64,000 nt of DNA from an uncultured Ruminococcus sp. (GCA_902780505.1 CACZFN010000018.1:1-64000); one strand, 5' to 3'. Positions 16,127 to 25,231 are shown, numbered from the stretch's first letter. Translations and numbers: made by a program. Notes: generated by a model not told the origin, from the letters alone.

Positions 16127-16364
16127 TCCCTTTTTCGGCAGTTTATACCTGTCAGGAGCAGCAACTTCAATGGACAAGGACAGCTTGTTAAATGGCTTAT
16201 CAGAATAAAAAGCGGGAACGTCAGAAGAATGCCCCTTTAGCAACTGACAGCGGGATCATATCGGACAATGTGACAAAGCATTTCCCGAAATACGACAGGG
16301 ACGGGAATACGTGCAGTAAGGAATCGTAATGCCGAACATAGTCACTGATACCATATAAGACATT
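16127..16364 (+). other. Intergenic region with one weak 45-codon reading frame
   Basis: ATG 16192 to TAA 16327-16329 reads MAYQNKKRERQ..., basic and hydrophilic, with an AAGGA 13 bases upstream. I recognise no family and see no promoter, so it may be a decayed gene or chance. Nothing else is visible in this stretch. Confidence 0.2.
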
Positions 16365-16946
16365 TTATTGCAGGGCAGATATCTCGCAAAAAACAATATA
16401 CACAAATGTGATAACAAGCGATATATTAAGCCCCGAACAAAAAGATACAAAAATGACGAGCAAAAACAGGATAATAATAAGCAGCTGTCTAATAATAAAC
16501 TGAACCCTGCACGAGGGCAAAAGTATATCAAGCACGCGCCCGCCGTCAAAGTATGAAAACGGAAGAAGATTAAAAACCGCACAGAAAACGCTGTAACCCA
16601 CTACAGACTCACACCCTAACACAGCGCAAATGATTGCGGTCATCGCATTTGCAGCGGGGCCTGACAGCAGAATAACACATTCGCTGAGAGAGGATGTGAA
16701 TGAGCCGGGCGGCTTTTTTATAAGTATACCGCCGCCGTAAAACACAAGCGCACGCGGTCTTACGCCAAGTGCCGCCATTGCCGTAAGATGCCCAAGCTCA
16801 TGCAGGATACAGCAGCCAAGGCATATATAAAGCTTTATCCTGAACTCACCATTTAAAAGTGTTATAAGGCTGACAAGTGCCAGAAAGCTGAAATGCACGC
16901 CTATTTTAAAACCACCGATATTTACAGTATACAAACCAATCACCAA
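16365..16946 (-). CDS. M50-family site-2 protease (SpoIVFB-like), membrane-embedded
   Basis: About 193 residues with four to six membrane segments. It has the zinc-binding HELGH in CCILHELGHLTAM (about 49-53) and the second metal motif FSYFDGGRVLDIL (about 131) with the Asp ligand. In Bacillus the related SpoIVFB cleaves pro-sigma-K inside the mother cell; this protein is shorter and lacks a CBS domain. The start is uncertain: TTG 16946 or GTG 16943 are the only candidates, with no clear ribosome-binding site, and a strong hairpin lies just upstream. A sporulation role is suggested by the nearby spoVM but is inference. Confidence 0.8.
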   Translation of the reverse strand: MVIGLYTVNIGGFKIGVHFSFLALVSLITLLNGEFRIKLYICLGCCILHELGHLTAMAALGVRPRALVFYGGGILIKKPPGSFTSSLSECVILLSGPAANAMTAIICAVLGCESVVGYSVFCAVFNLLPFSYFDGGRVLDILLPSCRVQFIIRQLLIIILFLLVIFVSFCSGLNISLVITFVYIVFCEISALQ

Positions 16947-16958
16947 TAAAATATATGA

Positions 16959-16988
16959 AAAAGGCCGTACAAAAATGTACGGCCTTAT
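16959..16988 (-). terminator. Strong bidirectional hairpin upstream of the M50 gene
   Basis: A perfect 10-bp stem AAGGCCGTAC / GTACGGCCTT with a 6-base loop, flanked by A- and T-rich sequence on both sides. On the minus strand TTTTTC follows, so transcripts from the spoVM side should end here, 13 bases before the M50 start. Confidence 0.7.
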
Positions 16989-17010
16989 TCTGTTGATAAA
17001 GCAGTATTTT

Positions 17011-17080
17011 TGGTGAATGCATATCCGAAGGGGGTACGGGGGGCACTTGTCTACTGCGTAGACAGGGAAAGCCCCCCGAA
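17011..17080. repeat. Dispersed intergenic repeat, family C copy 3 (partial)
   Basis: GAATGCATATCCGAAGGGGG is followed by GGGGGGCACTTGTCTACTGC and an arm ending AAAGCCCCCC. It matches the start of copy 1 directly and its second half inverted. Confidence 0.65.
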
Positions 17081-17143
17081 ATAGAGCACGGACAGCCTTT
17101 GAGTTTTCACTTCATTTCACACGTATCACTAAAATAAGGTTTT
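17081..17143. repeat. Dispersed repeat, family D copy 1
   Basis: About 63 bases (GCACGGACAGCCTTTGAG, TTCATTTCACACGTATCACT, AAAATAAGGTTTTG) recur inverted at 40067-40132 with about five differences. Confidence 0.7.
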
Positions 17144-17153
17144 GCGAAAAGCG

Positions 17154-17187
17154 AACAGCAGCATTCCCATGGAATACTGCTGCTGTT
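17154..17187 (-). terminator. Hairpin downstream of spoVM
   Basis: AACAGCAG and CATTCC pair with GGAATA and CTGCTGTT. It lies about 80 bases beyond the spoVM stop and is the likely end of the long yicC-to-spoVM operon. Confidence 0.5.
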
Positions 17188-17268
17188 TTAGTTTGCAGGG
17201 AAAACAAACCGTTATTGGTATGTGCAGATCCTGATCTTGTGGTTTTGACAATGAATCGTGCGATCTGC

Positions 17269-17355
17269 TCAGCTTTCTTTTTCCTTTTTTATCCCGAACA
17301 CAATTCTTAATATCCCTGATATTACCTTCGGGCTTTTTACAACTACTATTTTCAT
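17269..17355 (-). CDS. spoVM: Stage V sporulation protein SpoVM (28 residues)
   Basis: A 28-codon gene starting at ATG 17355 with GGAGG 8 bases upstream. The peptide begins MKIVVVKSPKVISGILRIVF and ends GIKKEKES. Aligned without gaps to the 26-residue B. subtilis SpoVM it keeps Met1, Lys2, Lys7, Pro9, Lys10, Gly14, Ile15, Arg17 and Gly21, including the Pro9 that kinks the amphipathic helix. SpoVM recognises the curvature of the forespore membrane and anchors SpoIVA to start coat assembly. Position agrees: in Bacillus spoVM also follows prkC-cpgA-rpe-thiN. The gene is easily missed because of its length. Confidence 0.92.
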   Translation of the reverse strand: MKIVVVKSPKVISGILRIVFGIKKEKES

Positions 17356-17379
17356 AAAAAACACCTCCACATAAGTACA

Positions 17380-17433
17380 TTAAGGGCTTAAACCCTTACG
17401 TTATACTATGTCAAAGGTGTGATTTTTGTGATT
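17380..17433 (-). other. Small hairpin between thiN and spoVM
   Basis: AAGGG-CTTAAA-CCCTT (17383-17398) is a short perfect stem upstream of the spoVM ribosome-binding site. I do not see a clear sigma-A promoter. A sporulation sigma factor promoter could be hidden here but I cannot identify one. Confidence 0.3.
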
Positions 17434-18063
17434 TTACCTTCTGGATTCTATTACAAGCAGATACCCCGAATCAAAGCTGACATCAGCGCCTTTATCATCA
17501 GTAACGCTGTTTGACAGTCCAAGTGAATAAAGCTCAGGTGTGAGCGTAATACGTTTTGCCTTGTACTTTGCCCCGCTGACAGACAGTCCGGTCACTATAC
17601 TGTTGAAGGCAAATAATGACAGTGAACAGCCCTCCCGTTTTTCAAATCTGTACTCACCGGGGGAAAGAAGTGTCAGTCTGTCGTTATCACCTATAATAAC
17701 ACCTTTAGCCCCCCTTTTTACAAGAAAATAGAGGGAAGCGATATTTGCAAACATATGGTCTGCGCTGCCGCCGAGTGCACCATAGATCTGAAAATCCACA
17801 AGCCCGTTTTCAAGTGCGTGGTTTAAAACAAGCGAAAGATCAGAATCATCCTTTTCCACAGGAAACGTAATAACATTACTGTGATCAGGTCTTGGTGATG
17901 AATCGAAATCACCGATAACTATATCACATTCAATGCCGAGTTTTTTAGCAAGGCAGTACCCTTTATCCGCGCCGTAGACAGTCGATCGCTCTACAAACTG
18001 CATATCAACGGCATCAGCACTTACCTCGTCACCTCCGACGAATACGGCACACTTTTTATCCAT
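17434..18063 (-). CDS. thiN: Thiamine pyrophosphokinase
   Basis: A 209-residue enzyme that makes thiamine diphosphate from thiamine and ATP. It shows VYGADKGYCLAKKLGI, the acidic VIGDFDSSP (about 48-56), PVEKDDSDLSLVL (about 67) and GALGGSADHMFANI (about 94-107), the usual catalytic and Mg2+-binding motifs. The C-terminal beta domain binds thiamine. It overlaps the end of rsgA by 8 bases and precedes spoVM. The order rsgA-thiN-spoVM matches Bacillus except that rpe is missing. Confidence 0.93.
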   Translation of the reverse strand: MDKKCAVFVGGDEVSADAVDMQFVERSTVYGADKGYCLAKKLGIECDIVIGDFDSSPRPDHSNVITFPVEKDDSDLSLVLNHALENGLVDFQIYGALGGSADHMFANIASLYFLVKRGAKGVIIGDNDRLTLLSPGEYRFEKREGCSLSLFAFNSIVTGLSVSGAKYKAKRITLTPELYSLGLSNSVTDDKGADVSFDSGYLLVIESRR

Positions 18064-18940
18064 TCTTATACTCCCACTCCTTTAGTTTAGAGGCTTCTTC
18101 GTACATTAAAGCATAGCTCTGGTGCCGTGAAGCAGGTATTATCCCTGAAGCCACAGCTTCGAGCACAGCACAGCCCTTTTCCTTGATATGTGCACAGTCA
18201 GGAAAACGGCATTTTCCTATAAAACCTTCAAATTCAGGAAAACACCCTGCAAGCTTATCCTTGAAAATAATATCATACCTGTTCACATCAAAAGAGGAGA
18301 ACCCCGGGGTATCTGCGACGTACCCGCCGCCTGAAAGCTTAAAGAGTTCTACGTGTCTTGTAGTATGCCTGCCGCGGCCGAGTTTTTTTGATATCTCCCC
18401 GGTTGACAGTTCCATATCAGGGAATATATTGTTTAAAAGTGAGGACTTTCCAACACCGGTATTACCTGTAAATGCACAAAGCTTTCCCGCAAGCCTTGCA
18501 GCAAGTTCAGCCGAACCTTCACCTGTGGTATTATCTATCTCAAAGACCTCAAAGCCGCATTTTCTGTAGATACCTGCTATATCTCCCGGTGCTGACTTAT
18601 CTATCTTTGTAAACACTATAACAGGAGTAATGCCTTTATACACAGCAATAGCCGTAAACTTATCAATAAGCGTCGTATTAGGTTTGGGTTCACACGTTGA
18701 TGACACAAGTACAAGCACATCAAGATTTGCAAGCGGCGGCCTTACAATAAAAGATGACCTTTCACAGATCCTGTCAATAACGGCACTGCCATCCTTTTCA
18801 AATGATATTTCCACGTTATCTCCGCAAACGGGTGATATACCTTTTTTTCTGAATATACCCCTTGCGCTGCATTCATATATACCCTCAGGGGCATCTACAG
18901 TGTAGATGCCCCCAAGTGATCTTATTATTATTCCGTTCAT
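18056..18940 (-). CDS. rsgA: Ribosome small-subunit maturation GTPase RsgA
   Basis: A 294-residue circularly permuted GTPase that acts in late 30S assembly. The start ATG 18940 lies 4 bases after the prkC stop; longer in-frame starts would run inside prkC. An OB fold (about 1-65) is followed by the permuted G motifs in order G4 FTKID (about 112), G1 GNTGVGKSSLLN (about 160) and G3 DTPGFSSFD (about 210), then a zinc-binding domain with CRFPDCAHIKEKGC. In Bacillus the orthologue CpgA is phosphorylated by PrkC, the adjacent kinase. Confidence 0.95.
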   Translation of the reverse strand: MNGIIIRSLGGIYTVDAPEGIYECSARGIFRKKGISPVCGDNVEISFEKDGSAVIDRICERSSFIVRPPLANLDVLVLVSSTCEPKPNTTLIDKFTAIAVYKGITPVIVFTKIDKSAPGDIAGIYRKCGFEVFEIDNTTGEGSAELAARLAGKLCAFTGNTGVGKSSLLNNIFPDMELSTGEISKKLGRGRHTTRHVELFKLSGGGYVADTPGFSSFDVNRYDIIFKDKLAGCFPEFEGFIGKCRFPDCAHIKEKGCAVLEAVASGIIPASRHQSYALMYEEASKLKEWEYKNG

Positions 18941-18944
18941 ACTG

Positions 18945-21128
18945 TTATTCCGCAGGCTGCCAGCCGCCCTGCTGCCCGTTATCGGGTTCTTCACCGTTAT
19001 CGCCGCCTTCTTCACCGTTGTCATCAGGCTGCTCTACAGGTTCCGCAGGCTCGTAAGGTTCTTCTGTGGTCGTAGTGGTTGTAGTTGTTGCCGCTGTGGT
19101 GGTTGTGGTAGTTGTAGGAGTTATACTATCAAACTCTTTCGTCTTTTCAGTACCTATCTTATCCACCTTGTTATTAGCAAAGTCAACATCAAACTTAATG
19201 TAATTCTCAACAGTTTTCTTTGTAGAATCGTTTGTGATATAGATAGCATAGGTCGCTGTCTTCTTACCCTTTACAGTAATATTAACATTGCTGCCCGCTA
19301 CAGTTTCCGCCTTGGCGATATTCTGTGTAACAGCTATATTACCGTTTAAGTAAACATCGATCCTGTACGAACCATGTGCGCCGGCAGGGATAGCTATAGG
19401 AAGTGTAGCTTCTGTAGGTGAAACCTCACCGGTAGAAATACCTATTGTGATGCAGGTCCCCTTAGGCACCCATGTGCCCTCGTCCTCTGACTGCTGTATT
19501 ACCTTACCCTTGTTGGATTCTGATTCAACTTCTTCTACCGCATAAGTAAGCTTATTTGATTTAAGAAGCTTGATAGCGTCGTCCTTGCTAAGACCTAAGC
19601 AGTACGGGACCTTAACATCAGTCGAAACAGGTCCTGTACTTACATAAACAGTAATACTTGAACCTATCGGCTGCTTTTCATTTGCAGCAGGCTGTGTCTT
19701 GATAACCCTGCCTTCTTCGACATTTTCGTCAGCCATAGTTATACGCTGAACTACAAATTCGTACTTTTTAAGCTCGTTTTCAGCCGCCTCGACTGTCATA
19801 TTCTTAACATCAGGAACAGTTGTTTTTCTCGGCCCCATGCTGACCTTGAGGCTTATCTCATAGCCTTCCTTGACAACCTTTCCGGCGGTATCGCCCTGCC
19901 AGAAGATAGTACCTTCTTCATATTCAGAGTTATACTCCTGCGCTATCTCAAATTTGAACTTATCACCGTATTCTTCTTCTACTGCAACAATATCCTTGCC
20001 GACAAAGTCAATGATCTCGACCGTACCTGTACCGCCGACATTCCCGAGTGTTCTTATAACGCTCCACGCAATAACAACGGCTGCAATAATAACTACTGCC
20101 GCAGTTACACCAAGCATTATCGGAACGATATACGAACGCTTCTTGACTTCTTCCTCCTCGTCGTCATCGTCATCATCATCTTCGTCGTCATCATCATAGT
20201 CGTATCTTACCTCACGCTTGGGCACAGATTTAAAATGTTTTGTACCTTCCTCGTTTGGGATCACAGGCTTCTGATTATACTTATACCCGAAAGATACCGA
20301 CCTGTTAAGCTTGAATGTATCAAGGTCCTTTATCATATCGGAAGCTGACTGATATCTTCTTTCAGGGTATCTTTCCATAGCGTGAAGAATAATTTCCTCG
20401 AGTGCTTCGGGGATCGAGGGCATTATATCCCTCGGCATAGCCGGGGTTTCCTCCGTATGCTTTCTTGCTATAGCAAAAGCACTGTCGCCGTCAAAAGGCT
20501 TCTGCCCTGTAAGCATCTCGTAGAACATTACGCCTACAGAATAGATATCCGACCTCTCGTCAGTCATATCGCCCCTTGCCTGTTCGGGAGATATATAGTG
20601 TACCGAGCCGATAGTCTTATCTGAAAGTGTTTTGCCGTCAACACGCGAAAATCTTGCAATACCAAAATCCATGACCTTTATGGTGCCATCGGGGAAAAGC
20701 ATTATATTCTGCGGTTTTATATCCCTGTGCACGATACCCTTATCATGTGCGTGCTGCAAAGCGCGGAGTATCTGTGTGATGAAATGAACGCCGTCCTTCC
20801 ATCTCAAAACACCCTGCTGCTCAATAAACTCCTTCATAGTAATACCGTCTATGTATTCCATTACTATGAACTGGATCTCATCAGTAAACCCTACATCATA
20901 TATCTTAACAATGTTCGGGTGGTTAAGAACAGCTATAGCCTTGCTCTCATTACGGAATCTTCTCAAAAATTCCTCATTGTTTGAGAACTCGTCTTTAAGT
21001 ATCTTAACAGCAACAGTACGGTCTTCCATAATATCCGTTGCTTTATAAACATCTGCCATTCCCCCCACGCCGATAAGCTCGGTGATTTCATAACGCCCGT
21101 CAAGACGCTTTCCGATAACAGAACCCAT
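18945..21128 (-). CDS. prkC: PASTA-domain Ser/Thr protein kinase PrkC
   Basis: A membrane kinase of about 727 residues. The kinase domain (about 10-275) has GVGGMADVY, catalytic HRDIKPQN and DFGIARFS. An acidic run DDDDEDDDDDDDEEEE (about 312-328) precedes one membrane helix (about 337-362). Three PASTA repeats follow (about 370-560), then a beta-rich external domain and a C-terminal Thr-only linker with an acidic, Gly-rich tail. The start ATG 21128 is preferred because the in-frame GTG 21140 overlaps the AGGAG. PASTA kinases sense muropeptides or lipid II and control wall synthesis and spore germination. It follows its phosphatase gene prpC. Confidence 0.95.
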   Translation of the reverse strand: MGSVIGKRLDGRYEITELIGVGGMADVYKATDIMEDRTVAVKILKDEFSNNEEFLRRFRNESKAIAVLNHPNIVKIYDVGFTDEIQFIVMEYIDGITMKEFIEQQGVLRWKDGVHFITQILRALQHAHDKGIVHRDIKPQNIMLFPDGTIKVMDFGIARFSRVDGKTLSDKTIGSVHYISPEQARGDMTDERSDIYSVGVMFYEMLTGQKPFDGDSAFAIARKHTEETPAMPRDIMPSIPEALEEIILHAMERYPERRYQSASDMIKDLDTFKLNRSVSFGYKYNQKPVIPNEEGTKHFKSVPKREVRYDYDDDDEDDDDDDDEEEEVKKRSYIVPIMLGVTAAVVIIAAVVIAWSVIRTLGNVGGTGTVEIIDFVGKDIVAVEEEYGDKFKFEIAQEYNSEYEEGTIFWQGDTAGKVVKEGYEISLKVSMGPRKTTVPDVKNMTVEAAENELKKYEFVVQRITMADENVEEGRVIKTQPAANEKQPIGSSITVYVSTGPVSTDVKVPYCLGLSKDDAIKLLKSNKLTYAVEEVESESNKGKVIQQSEDEGTWVPKGTCITIGISTGEVSPTEATLPIAIPAGAHGSYRIDVYLNGNIAVTQNIAKAETVAGSNVNITVKGKKTATYAIYITNDSTKKTVENYIKFDVDFANNKVDKIGTEKTKEFDSITPTTTTTTTAATTTTTTTTEEPYEPAEPVEQPDDNGEEGGDNGEEPDNGQQGGWQPAE

Positions 21129-21166
21129 TAGTATTTTCACTCCTATTAAATTTTGTCATTTTGCTG

Positions 21167-21895
21167 TTAATTAGCCATAAGGGCAATTGTAATATTATCC
21201 CTGCCGCCCTCTAAATTCGCGTGTGCCACAAGCTTTGAAGCCGCTTCGTCGAGGTTCTGCCCGAAAACGGTATCATACAAAAGCTCTTTGTCACAATAAT
21301 TATACAAGCCGTCCGAACAAAGCAGAACTGTGAAATTACAGTCATTTTCTATTTCAAAATAATCTGTTTCCACATCACGCTCAACGCCGACAGCCTTTGT
21401 TATCACATTTTTCATAGAATGGGAATCAGCTTCCTCTCGGCTTATCTGCCCCTGTTCATACAGCATTTCAACAAGTGTGTGATCATTTGTTATCTGGCTT
21501 ATGCCGGAAGGAGTAAGCAAATAAGCGCGGCTGTCGCCTACATTTGCTACAAAGACCTGTTTGCCGCGAACAAGCACAGCCACACAGGTAGTACCCATTC
21601 CACTGTTTTCTTCGCTTTCCTGGCTTTTCTGATAAACAAGCGCATTTGCCGCACTGACCGACGTAAGTAGCAGGTTCCTGATACTGTTCATATCGGCATT
21701 TTCGCGGTAATTACCCGCAATTTTATCATATACGGCATTATGTGCGATCTCACTTGCAAGCGAGCCTGAATTGGCGCCGCCCATACCGTCGCATACAACA
21801 GCAAGGGCAGAGTTCGCGCCTATCATTCCGATCTTCACTCTGTCCTGATTTTCGCTTCTTTGCTGACCGATATCGCTTTTTGAAGCAAGAAACAT
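21167..21895 (-). CDS. prpC: PP2C-family Ser/Thr phosphatase
   Basis: A 242-residue metal-dependent phosphatase that opposes PrkC. Motifs are SENQDRV (Asp metal ligand), VVCDGMGGANSG, VGDSRAYLL, LLCSDGLYNY and the C-terminal GGRDNITIAL. The length is standard for the stand-alone bacterial PP2C. It sits directly upstream of prkC in the same transcript, the arrangement seen in most Firmicutes. Confidence 0.95.
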   Translation of the reverse strand: MFLASKSDIGQQRSENQDRVKIGMIGANSALAVVCDGMGGANSGSLASEIAHNAVYDKIAGNYRENADMNSIRNLLLTSVSAANALVYQKSQESEENSGMGTTCVAVLVRGKQVFVANVGDSRAYLLTPSGISQITNDHTLVEMLYEQGQISREEADSHSMKNVITKAVGVERDVETDYFEIENDCNFTVLLCSDGLYNYCDKELLYDTVFGQNLDEAASKLVAHANLEGGRDNITIALMAN

Positions 21896-21928
21896 AATCG
21901 CTGCCCGTCCTTTCTTTTTGTTTTGATT

Positions 21929-22975
21929 TTATATTTCATATTCCCGACGAAGCTGACCGCACGCGGCGTTGATATCCGCACCGAGCGTTCTCCTCACCGT
22001 CGCATTCAGCCCAAGTTCACAAAGTCTTTCTTTAAACCTCTGCGCTGATTTTCTGTCAGAAGTATAGTTCCTCTCTTTTATCTTGTTTACGGGAATAATA
22101 TTTACATGACATACAAAGCCCTTTAAAAGTTCATAAAGTTCCCTTGCATTTTCTTCCTTATCATTTACGCCGTCTATCAGCGCATACTCAAAGGATATCC
22201 GCCTGCCGGTAGTTTGAAAATAATCCTTGCAGGCTGCAAGCAGTTCATTTATTTTATACCTGTGGTTTACAGGCATAATGGAATCCCTTATCTTATCATT
22301 TGAAGCGTGAAGTGATATTGAAAGGGTAAGCCCGAGTTTAAGCTTTGCAAGATCATAGATCCTCGGCACTACCCCACAGGTAGAAAGAGATACGTGTCGA
22401 AGCGACATATTCATTCCCTTTTCACCTGAAAGAAGTGACAAAAAGCAAACTACATTATCATAGTTATCAAGCGGCTCACCTATTCCCATAAGAACAGCCC
22501 CGCTGATCTTTCTGCCGCTGTCACGCTCAGCAGTATATATCTGCATAAGCATCTCGGATGGCAGCAGGTTTCTGCGAAACCCTGCTATCGTTGACGCGCA
22601 GAAATTACACCCCATCTTGCACCCGACCTGAGTCGAGATACAAATTGTAGTCCCGTGGTTATAATCCATCACCACAGCTTCAACATGATTACCGTCAGAA
22701 AGCCTATATAGATATTTTAACGTATTATCAGTACGGCTTTCAAGTCTTTTCACAATAAATAGTGATTTTATACAAAAAACACCGTCCAATCTGCCCCTCA
22801 ATTGTGCAGATAGATTGGTCATTTTATCAAAACCGTCAACACGTTTAACGTGAAGCCATTCATATACCTGTGAAGCCCGGAATTTCTTTTCTCCGAGTGC
22901 TGTCATCATTTCTTCAAGTTCAGGATATGTGAGTGAGAGAATATCGGTTTTTCCCTGTTCGTCTTTAATGATCAT
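21929..22975 (-). CDS. rlmN: Dual-specificity rRNA/tRNA adenine C2-methyltransferase RlmN
   Basis: A 348-residue radical-SAM enzyme that methylates A2503 of 23S rRNA and A37 of some tRNAs. The N-terminal accessory domain is at about 1-95. The [4Fe-4S] motif is CKMGCNFCAST (about 117-127), then GGE-like MGIGEPLDNYDN. A C-terminal Cys in the motif AACGQL (about 342) is the second conserved catalytic Cys. It starts one base after the rsmB stop codon. Confidence 0.95.
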   Translation of the reverse strand: MIIKDEQGKTDILSLTYPELEEMMTALGEKKFRASQVYEWLHVKRVDGFDKMTNLSAQLRGRLDGVFCIKSLFIVKRLESRTDNTLKYLYRLSDGNHVEAVVMDYNHGTTICISTQVGCKMGCNFCASTIAGFRRNLLPSEMLMQIYTAERDSGRKISGAVLMGIGEPLDNYDNVVCFLSLLSGEKGMNMSLRHVSLSTCGVVPRIYDLAKLKLGLTLSISLHASNDKIRDSIMPVNHRYKINELLAACKDYFQTTGRRISFEYALIDGVNDKEENARELYELLKGFVCHVNIIPVNKIKERNYTSDRKSAQRFKERLCELGLNATVRRTLGADINAACGQLRREYEI

Positions 22976-22976
22976 A

Positions 22977-24281
22977 TCACTCAGTCCTTTTAAACTTAGC
23001 TATGAAAAACCCGTCCGAATTATAAAGGTCAGGCGTTATAGAAACCCTTTCAAGTTTACCAAAGCAGATACCAAGCGGTTCAGGTGAAAACTCCTTATGA
23101 ACACTCAGAAAACCGTCAACGACTTCATCATTTTCAGCTCTTGACAGTGTACAAGTCGAATAGACAAGCACACCGCCTGTTTTTACATAACGGGAAGATG
23201 TTTCAAGGATCTGAGCCTGTATATCGGGAAGCCTTTCAAATTCACTCAGATCTTTATACTTTATCTCCGGTTTTCGTCTTATCACGCCAAGTCCTGAACA
23301 AGGCACATCACAAAGCACCCTGTCTGCCGGCGGCAATTCTTCGTTGTATACCTTAGCGTTATTTACCTTTGCATTAATTACATCAAGCCCAAGTCTTTCG
23401 GCACCGCTTTTTATCAGCCTTACTCTGCTTTCATGCAAGTCAAAGGAATACAGAGCACCCCTGTTTTCCATATCTTGTGCGATCGTAAAGCTCTTTCCGC
23501 CCGGGGCAGCACAGACATCTATCACAGTCATACCAGCTTTTGCATCTACAGCCGCGCAGCACAGCTGTGAGGAAATATCCTGAACGTGCACAAGACCATC
23601 TTTATAGGCTTTGGTCTTTTCAATATTACCGCCGGATATTTCAAAACAAAACGGCATAATATCATTCTTCCTGCATTTTATCCCCTCTTGTTCAAGTGCT
23701 TTGGCTGCGGCGTCCTCCGTACCTTTCATCGGGTTTACCCTGACAGTAACAGGCGGCGCACCGAGAGAGGAATCAAGCATTGCTCTTGCAGCTTTTTCGC
23801 CGTATTCACCAAGATACTTTTCAACAAGTCCTATCGGGCAGGAATAGTCATACATCATCTGTTCCGCCCTGTTACTGCCCTTCGGCACAGGCTTGCCATC
23901 TCTTATAAAACCCCTGAGTATTCCGTTCACAAAGCCTTTCAGCGCCGGGTTTTTATTTGCTTTTACAAGCTTAACACTTTCGTCAACAGCAGTATGATCA
24001 GGGACACTGTCCATAAATCTCAGCTGATAAATGCCAAGCCTGAGAATATTTCTGATATCTGATGCCAGTTTATCCTGCTTTCTTACAAGGTATTTTTCTA
24101 TTATCTTGTCAAGTGTCAGTCTGCGTTCGAGCACGCCGTAAAAAAGCGCTGCCGCAAAGTGTCTGTCACGCTCATCAAGCTTTACCCTTGAAAGTTCATT
24201 ATCAAGCATAATATTTGAATACCCGGCATTGTTTTCAAGCTTTATAAGCAGCCTTAACGCTGTACTTCTGGCATCGACCAT
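22977..24281 (-). CDS. rsmB: 16S rRNA cytosine-C5 methyltransferase RsmB
   Basis: A 434-residue enzyme of the Sun/RsmB family that methylates C967 of 16S rRNA. A NusB-like RNA-binding domain (about 1-130) precedes the Rossmann methyltransferase with the SAM motif DVCAAPGGKSF (about 256), catalytic Cys in CDVPCSGLGVIRRKP (about 316) and the second Cys in YSTCTLSRAENDEVV. The start ATG 24281 has GAGG 8 bases upstream. Confidence 0.95.
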   Translation of the reverse strand: MVDARSTALRLLIKLENNAGYSNIMLDNELSRVKLDERDRHFAAALFYGVLERRLTLDKIIEKYLVRKQDKLASDIRNILRLGIYQLRFMDSVPDHTAVDESVKLVKANKNPALKGFVNGILRGFIRDGKPVPKGSNRAEQMMYDYSCPIGLVEKYLGEYGEKAARAMLDSSLGAPPVTVRVNPMKGTEDAAAKALEQEGIKCRKNDIMPFCFEISGGNIEKTKAYKDGLVHVQDISSQLCCAAVDAKAGMTVIDVCAAPGGKSFTIAQDMENRGALYSFDLHESRVRLIKSGAERLGLDVINAKVNNAKVYNEELPPADRVLCDVPCSGLGVIRRKPEIKYKDLSEFERLPDIQAQILETSSRYVKTGGVLVYSTCTLSRAENDEVVDGFLSVHKEFSPEPLGICFGKLERVSITPDLYNSDGFFIAKFKRTE

Positions 24282-24298
24282 AAATCAAACCTCACATA

Positions 24299-25231
24299 TC
24301 AGCCAAGAATTGTTCCTGCCTTTACAGGCCTGCCCCTTAAATAATCAGCAGCAGCCATTCTTTTTGAACCCTCAGCCTGTATAGTAACAAGCCTGATGCA
24401 GCCCTCGCCGCAGGCTACTTCAAATTTCTTTTCGTCAACAACTTCGCCCGCTTTGCCAAAGCTTCCGTTTTCACTTACAAGCTCACTTTTATATATTTTA
24501 AGTCTTTTACCGTCAAGGAACGTCACTGCGCACGGCCAGTCAGAAAGACCGCATATTTTTTTGTGCACATTCCTTGCGCCAAGCGAGAAATCAAGTTCAC
24601 ACATATCCTTATTTATCATATGTGCATAGGTCGCGGCTTCATTGTCCTGCGGAGTCGGCGTCACTTCCCCGTTTTCAAGGGCTTTGAGTGTTTTTATAAG
24701 CAGTCCTGCCCCCATATCCGCAAGCCTGTCAAAAAGCTCGGCAGAGGTTTCGTTTATACCTATCTCTGTACTTTCCTGAAGGAGAATATCCCCCGTGTCA
24801 AGCCCCTCTCCCATAAGCATTGTTGTTATACCTGTTTGTTTTTCATCATCAAGAACAGCCTGCTGGATAGGTGCCGCACCTCTGTACTTAGGCAGCAGAG
24901 AACCGTGAACATTAACACACCCATAAACAGGCAGTTCAAGCACTTCCTTAGGAAGTATCTTTCCGTATGCAGCAACAACTATAACATCAGGTGCTATATC
25001 TTTTAGCACCCGCAGGTATTCATCAGCGTCTTTTTTAAGACTCAGCGGCTGATAAACAGCTGTCCCATGTTCTTGCGCAAGCACTTTGACAGGCGGCGGC
25101 GCAAGCTTATATCCACGCCCCTTAGGCTTATCAGGCTGAGTGAAGACTGCCCTGACATCATAGCCGTTATCATAAAGTGCTTTAAGCGTAGCAACAGCAA
25201 AATCAGGTGTACCCATAAAAACAGTTTTCAA
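24299..25231 (-). CDS. fmt: Methionyl-tRNA formyltransferase
   Basis: A 310-residue enzyme that formylates the initiator Met-tRNA. I choose TTG 25231 as start: AAGAGG is 8 bases upstream and it gives the family N terminus MKTVFMGTPDFAV; GTG 25240 overlaps the ribosome-binding site. The catalytic region has NVHGSLLPKYRGAAPIQ (Asn-His) and GITTMLMGEGLDTGDIL with the catalytic Asp. The C-terminal tRNA-binding domain follows from about 205. It lies just downstream of def, its functional partner. Confidence 0.95.
   Translation of the reverse strand: MKTVFMGTPDFAVATLKALYDNGYDVRAVFTQPDKPKGRGYKLAPPPVKVLAQEHGTAVYQPLSLKKDADEYLRVLKDIAPDVIVVAAYGKILPKEVLELPVYGCVNVHGSLLPKYRGAAPIQQAVLDDEKQTGITTMLMGEGLDTGDILLQESTEIGINETSAELFDRLADMGAGLLIKTLKALENGEVTPTPQDNEAATYAHMINKDMCELDFSLGARNVHKKICGLSDWPCAVTFLDGKRLKIYKSELVSENGSFGKAGEVVDEKKFEVACGEGCIRLVTIQAEGSKRMAAADYLRGRPVKAGTILG

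Noticed and set aside
17129..17380. 83-codon frame on the minus strand around spoVM
   Set aside because: It lies in another frame over the SpoVM gene and its terminator; the SpoVM frame has the ribosome-binding site and family match.
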